A stretch of DNA of 60,000 bases from Lineus longissimus (Eukaryota; Nemertea; Pilidiophora; Heteronemertea; Lineidae): NCBI RefSeq assembly GCF_910592395.1, contig NC_088310.1, positions 6,581,501 to 6,641,500 of the forward strand, in the 5' to 3' direction. Position 1 is the first letter of the stretch; each line of letters opens with the position of its first letter. This document shows positions 34,101 to 60,000 of this stretch, piece after piece. The notes below the pieces were generated by a model. The model made no database searches and was not told the origin of the DNA. It was given only the letters and a program-made list of their open reading frames with translations. A program made the translations under genes and the position numbers.

Positions 34101-36659
34101 TGAAGAAGAAAAAAATGGCACAAAATAACCTGTTGAACAGTGAATTGGAAAAAATGCTCAATGGTACCTGCTCAATAGAGGGAATTCCATTGAATTTTTT
34201 TTTTGGACACATTTAGGAATTAATTGCATGTAAGGTATTTATATCAAATGATATTATAATTGAGTGATCACCATATTATAGTCCCAAAAGCATTTACTGA
34301 AAGTGCAGGAATGTATCCAACATTTAGGACAGTTCAGTAGGACGTTGTGTATATTCCTGCTGTGCTAACAATCAACCCTTGAGTGATTTTCTACGATTGT
34401 TAATAAGATATGTTTAATTCTTCACCACCGGGACTGTTAGTTGCAGAAAGTAAACATGCCGATAATTGAGCGACAGAAAGTGACCAAGCTTTAAACGCCA
34501 TGTGTATTGAGTATTGTAGTTTGTAAATTGTGCTGAGGGGTTGTGTATCAACTGTCGAGTATGATGCTTTGCTGAGATGCAAGAGTGACGATAGATATAA
34601 ACACTGTCGGGATTGTTTTCTTGCTATATCCCGTACCAGCGCTAATCTCTTGAAGGAAGCACCTGTTTCTCATACCTCGCCGTGCTTTATAAAAATTACT
34701 TCATTTCCCTCTATTTTTGGTGTCCTAAACTTCTGTTTTGTAACCCCCCCTACCCCCTACCCCCCATCACATCATGAAGGCACATATTTGTAAATGCCAT
34801 AAATGAATTAATAGCTGAAAGCAAAAATATGTACTCAACCTGCTATTGCATTGTGTCTTATCTGGTTTTATCCTCAGTTCATATCTGAACATCATGGTTA
34901 AATTGGGGGGCTGTGGAAAGAAAATCTTGCTGTATTTCCAGTCAGCATCTCCTGCAAAATTCATCGGGTGCAAAAACGAGGCTTCTGCGATTCATAATAA
35001 CAGGTGGTCAGTTCATGCAATATTGAATTCTTTTCTACCACCTATGAAAAATTAGCTAACTTTTAGCATCAGGTAAATTTCTTGGTTTATGGTATACCAC
35101 CATCTTTAGCAGTTAACTCCCAGCGACTTTCTGTGTACTGCAAGGCTATTTGCTGTTCATGTATTAAAGGATGTACATAATACATAAAGATTTTATTTGA
35201 ATTTGAAATCTGTGGCCTGGTGCCACTGAAAAATATATACGCCGGATCCTCTTCAATATGTACCGCACGAAAAGATATATATTTAGTCATTTAGATGAAA
35301 GCAGATTTATTGAGAAAAAAATGCAATTGAGTTGTAGCTACTAGAATCTTTTATGTAGAGTTTATAAAGGAATAGTTCATGACATGACTGGTTATATCTC
35401 CTTGTTCAAGTATATGAGATTGAACTAATGCATATTTTGGTCATACCTATTGTTGAGTAATGTTAACTGAGGTTTTGGCCTAGAAAACGGGCAAGGCCAC
35501 CTGAAGAAAAGTCAGTTGACCGCCGCATAAAAGTGGTGATTGTTGGGTGATGGTATCAGGAGCTGTGGCAGTTACCTCCATTACACCTATTTGGTCACTC
35601 TCCGTTTTGTAGTGTAAGAGTCTCTGATAAATTCTATTCGATGTTTACTGATATAAAGGAGTTATTGAAAGCCTATGATCAATGTAGATTTTAAGATATT
35701 TCACCCTCCTCTTTCACCTTAATCAGGTGTGAAAAAATATCTCGATACTTATCCTGTTATATGACAATTTTTCTCTCAAATTGGCCAGTGTTTTTACAGA
35801 GATTACACGTTTTTGATCATGAGTCTTGGAGGCAAGTTTGGGAATTGTCTGAACTTGCTGCCTTTGCAATTGACAACTAATGAACCCTGGGTCAGTCATT
35901 TCTTGAGGTATTCCTAAATAATATTTTAATAGTCCCTATAGGTCGCCTTGGGAACACAGTGACTACATGATTTTGTATGATTTCTGTAATATACTCATTA
36001 TCATTCTTGCGATATACTATATAACATGTGATTTGGTTGCATTTCAGTTAGGGTAAACTTTGTCGCGTCGTTCATATTTTTGCATGGTTTTTACACTATG
36101 GATATGTCCAACATTATAGTCCTTTCATGTAGGCGTTTAGCTCCTTTGCTGTGATAATAAGTAAAGGTCTACTTCAATCTATTTTTGATGAAAATTATAT
36201 AACCAATAATGGAATCGTATAGGCGCCTTTTTCTTGGGAATGGTCTTATGCATTTTTGTAAAACTGTACTAAGTAAGATAGCTAGGGTGGAGTTTTCTAT
36301 ACTTAGTTAATTCAGTATGAAAAGTTGTGCAAAAATATTTGATCAATCTTAGTCTAGTTGCGGAATTTTAAGACAAAAAGTAGGTTTTGTTATAAATGAT
36401 GTGCTAAATAAAAATACTTTTGAAATTTATGTGGAAAATCATCTTTCACTATGGTTGTTTATTATTGGTTAGCTGGAAATAGATGGGAATTTTAAGTGTA
36501 ATGTTTTTTATGACAATGAATTTTGAATTGAGTACGTGTATATCAGTGTTGTCCCTTCAGCTATTGAATATTTTTTGGAAGGAAAAAAGATATTGATCGG
36601 TCTGTTGATGAAAAAATATATTGATTTGTGAGCTGATCGTCAACTAAGGCATTATCAGC
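28200..36659. other. Intergenic region without recognisable genes
   Basis: Short reading frames only, none with a domain I recognise. A TGTACATTG cluster lies at 32342. GGTTCCACTCTA at 32827 recalls a transposon end but is isolated. Confidence 0.6.
32342..32386. repeat. TGTACATTG short repeat cluster
   Basis: TGTACATTG occurs three times, with a TGTACATTC variant, within 45 bp. Intergenic. Confidence 0.75.
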
Positions 36660-36825
36660 TCTATAAACAATATTGGGTGATTTGTGATGTAAGAAGGAGG
36701 AAACTGGAGACTCCGGAGGTTACTTAATACACTGTTGAAGAAAGTCGCCCTGTCTGGGAATCAAACCCGGGACCTCTGAGGTGACAGACGCTAATATTGC
36801 CAAAGCATTACTCCGACAGATTTGT
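36660..36825 (-). repeat. tRNA-derived SINE-like element, minus strand
   Basis: On the minus strand, CACCTCAGAGGTCCCGGG is followed by a near-consensus B box GGTTTGATTCCC (complement of GGGAATCAAACC), giving a Glu-like CTC anticodon context. Downstream on that strand is CTCCGGAGTCTCCAGTTTCC, a motif reminiscent of invertebrate SINE bodies. The acceptor region retains only a few pairable bases. Boundaries approximate. Confidence 0.48.
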
Positions 36826-37886
36826 TGATTTTATAATCCTGTAATCTTCTGAGGTGTTCTGCTTGCCTTCAAAGGTAAATACAGAAGATATCACAGGATA
36901 GAAAGTAGAACAAGCAAAGACATGGACAAAAATGTTTACATTTGAAGAAGGTAGAAACTGCGAGTTGATTTCAATCATGTTAAAATTGGTTAAAATTAGA
37001 TCAGGAGAAGATTTGACAAAACTTGGTGAACAAATTATTTTGATGACCAAATCATTATTGTTTGAATAGAAAAACGGTTGTTGTTATTCATCTCTTTAAT
37101 CCCCACGACAAAATTTGTTTTCTTGTTTTCAACAAAAAAGTGTTCAGTTCTATTTGTTGTTTTTCCGCCCCGGTTTATCTATAGGCTTGGTTGAGTCAGC
37201 TTTAACTGTTGTCTGTGATATGGGAGTTCTAAACTATTTTGTATTCTAGTTGGTCAAAACTAAAAATCTGTTAATCATAAAGTGTAACTGTGTATAAGAC
37301 CTTATCCTCGGTGAAAGACAGTCAATGGTAAGAAAGCTTATTTTCAAAGCTTGCAGCAAGGGAGGTAGACTTGGTGGAAGCCTTCGTACCCCTAGATCTT
37401 TGATGGGATCTGTCCACTTATTGGTTGGATTAGGACCATTGTTATATTCAAGGGGTGGAAGGACAAAATCATTGCCCTGATAATGTATATTAAGTGTAGA
37501 ATTTGGACAGTATGACCAATATCGGTAGTTGATATGGTATGGTAACATTGTAGTATACTGTCTGGAGGCAGCATTGCTCAGTTGGTTTATCTCAACTTGT
37601 CAAATGCCTTCATTGTTTTGCTTTTGAAGTTGAAAATTTAATTTTCAAGTATTAAAAGAAATTAAAAAAATGATGTGTTAGTCTTTTATTCCCCCAGGGC
37701 AAAACATGTTGGCATGTCTTGTGCACAGCCGGAACTCAGACACCGTTCACATCTGGTTTGCTAACATGCCCAAGATGTCTCAGAAAATCATACAGATTCA
37801 GGGTGAAACTGAACAATGGCAAAAAGTGCAGCGGTTTTCTCTCACAGAGCCTTGTTCACTGTTGCAACAGGGACCATATAAATATA

Positions 37887-38118
37887 CAGTAGAACCTCTC
37901 TATAAAGGACACCCTTGGGACTGGCAAGTGTTGTCCTTAATAGAGAGGTGTCCTGATTAGAGAGGTCAGATTGAATGGAAAGTGCAATTTTGGGACCAAA
38001 ACTAGTGTCCTTAATAAAGAGGTTGTCCTCAATAGAGAGGTTGTCCTCGATAGAGAGGTTGTCCTTGATAGAGAGGTTGTCCTTAATAGAGAGGTGTCTG
38101 CTAAGGGAGGTTCCACTG
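37887..38118. mobile_element. Miniature inverted-repeat element (MITE) with internal 18-bp tandem repeats
   Basis: The element starts CAGTAGAACCTCTCTATAAA and ends GGAGGTTCCACTG, flanked by TA (37885-37886, 38119-38120). Inside are five 18-bp units starting at 38007, 38025, 38043, 38061 and 38079 (type GTCCTTGATAGAGAGGTT), with two earlier isolated copies at 37933 and 37950. The unit is the reverse complement of the inner part of the left terminal repeat. It is related in its ends, but not in its interior, to copies A and B. The repetitive reading frames across it are not genes. Confidence 0.88.
38007..38096. repeat. 18-bp tandem repeat array inside the MITE
   Basis: Five consecutive units of exactly 18 bp share GTCCT(T/C)(A/G)ATA(G/A)AGAGGT; a degenerate sixth (GTCTGCTAAGGGAGG) follows and merges into the right terminal repeat. 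Confidence 0.9.
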
Positions 38119-39124
38119 TATATCAAAGAGGATGCAGTTGACTGGAACTTTGTCAGAAGCAGCCATTCAAGATGGCAGCGCATTGCAGGAATTTGGGATG
38201 TCTCCTGACTGGTTTTACAGCTTGGCACAGTGGGCATGAGAAGAATGAAATGTCTACAGTTGCAATTGAATAAAGGCAGTTGGCCTCTTCGGGACACCAA
38301 TGACTTTCTATGCTTACCAAGCGGAGGGAAGATATGGGAGTGACACTTTCAAAATGAGGCCAAGATAGATATCTCTGTGTAAGATTCATTAAAAACATAG
38401 TTAAGCCCAACAAAGAGACCTGTGGCGACATTTATCCCCAATTAAAAGTGATTATACCAGTTGTTTATATTTTATCAAACTGCCATGGTGTGTGCTAATT
38501 TCACTGTGTGAAGACTTGTGTAGGTTATACTTCCAACCCATCCTTACCTAGAGACTGTCAAGTTTTCACAGTGTAGACATAGTCACATCCACAAACCGAC
38601 CTAATGTCCCAGAGACGAAATTCACAATGACATTGTCAAGAAATCATATTTGTAAGGATGATACCCTGAATACGTCTGATCTTTGTAGAGCATAAGAAAG
38701 TCTAGATAAATAAATAAAACTCCCCTTACAGAAATCACCACTGACACATCCTAGCTCAGCCCAGCACAAGATGTCACATCCTCTTGGCAGTCTGGACTCC
38801 AGACTCGTACGGGTAAGAAAAGCCCCAGGTAAGGTCTATAGATGTATGTTTGAATAATTTGACAACTGTGATAAAAGACCAACTGCTGTGTATATTTGTA
38901 ATCGCAATAAAAAATGTCCAGGTGGCTGTGATAAATGTCATCTGGTTTGTTTGTTTGTCACATCCACCTGCAGGACTAGTTTTGAGACCTCCCTCAAATT
39001 CTCTTATTTTGCATACTGAAACAATATCAATCATACATTTAATCATGTTAATTACTTTGTGTCACTTGCCATGGCAAATGCAGACACAGGTTTTTTTGGC
39101 CGTTTTTGTTGAGGGACAGGGATT

Positions 39125-39256
39125 ATAGAGACAGGAAGTAATGCAGAAGACGTAGAGGTCATGTGACCAACATGGCATGTGACGTGTTCAGACCAATCAA
39201 AATCCTTGTTTAGTGTCGAAGAAGTGCTGCATATTCCGACAAGTTAAGGCCTACCG
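39125..39256 (+). promoter_or_regulatory. Candidate proximal promoter / 5' UTR of the PPP2R5D-like gene
   Basis: In the 132 bp before the first ATG I see an ETS-type site (ACAGGAAGTA, 39131-39140), GTCATGTGAC (39158-39167), a second CATGTGAC (39176-39183) overlapping a CRE-like TGACGTG (39180-39186), and a CCAAT box in good context (GACCAATCA, 39191-39199). No TATA box stands out. The motifs are read directly; promoter function and the transcription start are inference. Confidence 0.4.
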
Positions 39257-56466
<17,210 letters not shown>

Positions 56467-56812
56467 GTAATGACGCTAGTCCTATCTACTGCATGAATAG
56501 TTCACTACTCTTACAAAAGCCTCAAATATTCTTCTTTGCTCGTAAATGTGAATAGATAATGTACAGCAGTTGTGGGAAAAGTTTGGGTTGTCAGCACTAG
56601 ATACACTTGTGCGTATCATTATCAGCAGCAGAAATGAGGATAAATTTAATCAAAATCGATAGTATATTAGGTTTTTGCCTCAGGGATTGTCATTAATGAA
56701 CAGTGTATAAATCATTTGAGTACTTTGATTGAAGCGGTATTTTCTGATCATGATGTGTATGATATGATATGATAGTTGACATTTCTGGCCTTCAAAAGGC
56801 CTATTTACGGTG

Positions 56813-56868
56813 TTTTTAGCTCACCTCTTAGCAGAGGTGAGCTTATCCCATACCGTGGCGTCCGTCGT

Positions 56869-56906
<38 letters not shown>

Positions 56907-57943
56907 CGTCGTCCGTTAGCAGGGAACGTTTCGTAACTGTTAGAGCTATTGAGTTGAAACTTGGTACACATGTACCCTTATGTAATGACACCTTGGAGAC
57001 CAAGTTTCGGTCCGATTCGTTTCATGGTTTGGCCACCAGGGGGCCAAACGTTAAAAGTGAAAATATGCAATATCTCCCTTAATAGTAGTCGGGAAATTTT
57101 GAAAAAAATATGGTAGGTACTTCTAGCAAAGGTGCATCATATATCCTCCGGGTTTTTGATTTGCCCTCCTTTTCAAGGTCACAGAGGTCAAATGGTGTAA
57201 ATTGGCCGTTAGGATGTAACGATGGCACGTTTCTAAACTGCAATGACTATTGATCCCAAATTTGGTACACATTTACCCCTTAGTCAGGTAATCTCAGGGA
57301 CCGAAGTTTGGTCCAATATGATTCACCACTTGACCACCAGGGGGCAAAATCCAAAAACCTTAAAAATGTGATTATTCCTTAACTTCTTGCCCGATTGCCA
57401 CCAATTTGATATCAAGGGTACATCTAACCACCATACAGTATATGTCACACAGGTTTTTAATTTGACCTTCTTGTCAAGGTCACAGAGGTCAAATGGCGTA
57501 AATTGGCCGTCAGGCCGTAACTATGGCACGTTTCTTAACTGCAATGACTATTGATCACAAATTAAGTACACATGTACCCCTTGGTCAGGTGGTCTCAGTT
57601 ACCGAAGTTTGGTGCGATCTGATTTGCCGTTTGGCCTCCAGGGAGGGGGCCAAATCCTAAATTCTTCAAAATGCCATTATTCCTAGTATTACTTGCCCGA
57701 TTGGCACCAATTTTATATCATAGGTACATCTAATTCTAACAACCATTCAATGTGTCACCCGGGTCTTCTTTGATTTGACCTACTTTTCAAGGTCACAGAG
57801 GTCGAATGTACTGTAAATTGGCCATTTTGGGGAAATTGTAATTGCTTGGACCTCCATCAAACCTAACACTACATGACACAATACCATGCTCTTTATCCAT
57901 CTTTCCTCCACATGAGGTGAGCACAATGGCCCTGGCCATTTTT
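56813..57943. mobile_element. About 1.1-kb dispersed repeat with hairpin end, GTC microsatellite and three ~300-bp internal units
   Basis: It begins with a perfect hairpin (AGCTCACCTC / GAGGTGAGCT, 56818-56843), then a GTC-rich microsatellite, then about three imperfect units of near 300 bp: the TTGGTACACAT-type motif recurs near 56961, 57262 and 57562, and GGTCACAGAGGTC near 57177, 57478 and 57791. It ends near a further GAGGTGAGC (57914-57922). The GAGGTGAGCTTATCCCATACC start resembles repeats I recall from lophotrochozoan genomes. No coding capacity; boundaries approximate. Confidence 0.7.
56858..56919. repeat. (GTC)n microsatellite with GTCC interruptions
   Basis: A run of about ten uninterrupted GTC units in the centre is flanked by GTCCGTC variants on both sides. 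Poly-Arg and similar reading frames across it are artefacts of the repeat. Confidence 0.93.
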
Positions 57944-58382
57944 AAAAGAACTGGCAAGTTGAATTTAGTGAAGAGTTCCCTTTGTTCCCGAGTGATCATA
58001 ACATTTCGTGTCCTTTTAACATATAATTTTGGTTGATGAACTAATGTGTGTTAATTGATTTGTCATGATTTTATAATCGGGTGGAAGGTAGTTGACCTGG
58101 TGAAAGTCCAATGCTTGGTAATAGAATAACATTTTGTATCCCCACCAAGGCTTAAATCTACCTGGGGCTTTGCCTTTTCATGGATGTATGTGTCAAGTTA
58201 GGGTGTTTCATGGAACAGGGGGTTACCATGATACATTAACGCAATCAAAATTATCAAGAATCCAATGGTTTTTCTTCTGTGTGTTCAGTTCCGGCACCTC
58301 TAACAAACAAAGACAAGTGCAGCAGTGCTCCAGATCTGGTTCAGATTTGTTGTGTCAGAATCAAGTAGTGTAAATCAAAACT

Positions 58383-58412
58383 GGCTTAGTGGCTTAGTGG
58401 CTTAGTGGCTTA
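58383..58412. repeat. GGCTTAGT 8-bp tandem repeat
   Basis: Three full copies and most of a fourth of GGCTTAGT in the 3' part of the PP2A gene. Confidence 0.9.
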
Positions 58413-60000
58413 ATCTCTTTCAATTTTGTGTATTAGATGAACACATAAAAATGACTTTCAACGCACTAAAAACTATTTAAATTGGTCTGTTAGGCCTAAA
58501 ATAAATAAAAATCTGTACGGTTCAAGTTGCCCTTTGGTTCTTTGTTGTCCAAATATGTTTACTGTGTGAATAGTAGTTGTTTCACTGCTGTCTTCAGATG
58601 GAATTTGTCCCGTTGTTCTCGGTCTCCTCCGGGGTTGAAACATGTTGCTTTTGTTCTGGTGGGCTGTCTCTGTCTGCATCACCATGTATTGAGTCTAACT
58701 GTTGTGGAATGTCCAAGTTTGCACTGACAGTCAGTTTCTCATCCTCTTGTGGACATGAAATTTATTTTTTCCTTCCCAATTTTAACTCCAACAAAATTTC
58801 TGGTTGGAATTTGTTATCGAGACGGTATTGATGATCCCTGTGGGACCTTGCCCTTTGGGATAATAATACTGTGGAATGAATTGCAGGTGATCACACTTTC
58901 GTCCACTAATTGGATAGCCTCGCAGCTGTTTCATTAGTTTTTGTTAGATTAGCTCTCTGACATTATAACCGTTGCATGAAAGTAGATGTAGTGATCTTGA
59001 TGTGAAACTGACATTGACATTGTCACACCCGACTTTGCCCTGACAAATAAATTGAGCTACGTTTGAGTAGCACTCCTATCGCATTTAAGTCACGTTCTTT
59101 AGAGATTCTTCCAAAAAAACTGGACTCCATGGTTGAGCTCTCTGTATGTGTAGCATCATAAAACATGTTTATTTAATACTTAAACTGCTTAACATATAAT
59201 ACCCTAGTTTGACTCTGTTGGCAATTCGACTTTGTTGTGAGGCAACTCATTTAGTGTTGTATGATTCAGATTTTCAGGATTTTTTCAGGGCGTTGTGCAA
59301 GTTTGCTAGTTACCACTTCAGCTCTATTACCATTCAGGTGTTGTGTCTTCAGAGGCAACACGTTACTTGTCTCCTTTCACTTGAATTGGAGTAGCAACCT
59401 TGATTTTGAAACAGTTGTTGGCTATTTTCTGATATCGTGAAATCGTGTCCCATGTCTAGTAAGAGCAGCAATTGTCAAGTTGTGTTTCTGCAGTTCATGT
59501 TGTGTCGGAGTGCAAGGAGTGTGGTCTTGTGGCATGGATCTGGTTGGATACTGATGGTTGGGCATTCTCTTCAGTGTCTTAATGGTCAGATATTTCTAAG
59601 TTTTCCCATTTGATGCACTGAAATAGTCTGTGATGGCATGTTTGTTTAGTCCAGGTACTCAGTAAGATGTGATGGGCTCTGGTGGAATTAGGCACTTGGG
59701 GTTGAGACAGTCATTGAGTTATTGTTAAATGGGCTGTTATGTTATTGTGCACAAAGTTACCTTTGACATATTGATATGTCGCACTGACTTGTCGGTTGTT
59801 TCAGAAGTATTGAAATATCAATCCCCTTAAATACTCAATAGAAGCATTATAAACCCATGAACATAAATAGGTAATCTAGAAGTGCACTTGGTAACTCAGA
59901 AAGTTGTTTGTACTCGGTGCTCTTGACGACCAGGTTATGATGAATTAGAGGCCTCGCCCGACATTTCCTCGTGACTTTGACGCTGGTAAAACAATGTCGT

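Larger units (their letters stand above)
36826..39124. other. Intergenic region upstream of the PP2A gene
   Basis: Contains the MITE at 37887-38118. Otherwise AT-rich DNA with no supported exon; an upstream non-coding exon of the PP2A gene could be present but is not identifiable. Confidence 0.55.
56467..60000. other. Last visible PPP2R5D-like intron
   Basis: Carries the 1.1-kb repeat (56813-57943) and the GGCTTAGT repeat. I looked for the B56 C-terminal exon in phase 0 (in vertebrates it includes an ELPQD segment) and did not find it, so it lies beyond the window. Confidence 0.65.

Noticed and set aside
33787-34212. 141-codon minus-strand frame in the intergenic region
   Set aside because: Phe/Lys-rich translation of AT-rich DNA with A and T runs; no domain seen.
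37842-38300. Minus-strand frame with repeated LSI(E/K)DN peptide, and the matching plus-strand LS(S/L)IER frame
   Set aside because: Both are translations of the 18-bp tandem array in the MITE; 18 is a multiple of three, so the frame stays open automatically.
56810-57082. Frame with a poly-arginine run
   Set aside because: It is a translation of the (GTC)n microsatellite in a dispersed repeat, with no conserved domain.
58289-58372. Candidate last exon of the PP2A gene after the acceptor gtgttcag
   Set aside because: In the required phase 0 it stops after four codons, and the open alternative frame has no B56 similarity.
58577-58831. Cys/Ser-rich 84-codon frame following a cttcag acceptor
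   Set aside because: No resemblance to the B56 C-terminus and no donor or stop arrangement that suggests an exon.

Overview
This is a window of metazoan nuclear DNA: AT-rich, with long GT-AG introns, short well-conserved exons, low gene density and scattered small transposons. The two genes and the repeat types fit a marine invertebrate, most likely a lophotrochozoan such as a brachiopod, mollusc or annelid relative. That placement is inference; nothing in the window names a species.

Layout. Positions 1-5689 hold no recognisable gene. Positions 5690-25457 (+) carry a C2H2 zinc-finger / ELM2 / SANT gene of the TRERF1-ZNF541-MIDEAS family, the scaffold subunit of the mitotic/histone-deacetylase complex MiDAC. 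I reconstructed 14 exons from 14967 onward with consistent reading phase, plus one probable 5' coding exon at 5690-5765; together they encode 1365 residues with six C2H2 fingers. Positions 25458-39120 are probable 3' UTR and intergenic DNA, holding a 1125-bp TA-flanked inverted-repeat transposon, a tRNA-derived SINE-like element and a 232-bp miniature inverted-repeat element (MITE). Positions 39257-56466 (+) carry 13 exons of a PP2A B56 regulatory subunit of the PPP2R5D (delta/gamma) type. The reading frame is continuous over 510 codons and the last exon or exons lie beyond the window. Its intron 5 (between exons 5 and 6) holds a second copy of the large transposon in opposite orientation. Its 3' intron holds an element of about 1.1 kb with a GTC microsatellite and iterated AGGTCA direct repeats.

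How the parts relate. The first gene would act in the nucleus, bridging HDAC1/2-type deacetylases to DNA. The second directs the PP2A phosphatase to substrates. No shared pathway is shown by the sequence, but the two genes are neighbours on the same strand, and in human TRERF1 and PPP2R5D both lie in 6p21.1, so this may be an ancient linkage. The most unusual non-coding signals are two identical perfect RFX X-box palindromes in introns of the PP2A gene, perfect DR3-type nuclear-receptor motifs repeated inside a transposon, and MITEs whose terminal motifs are reiterated internally. I found no CRISPR array, no prokaryotic system and no transposase gene.
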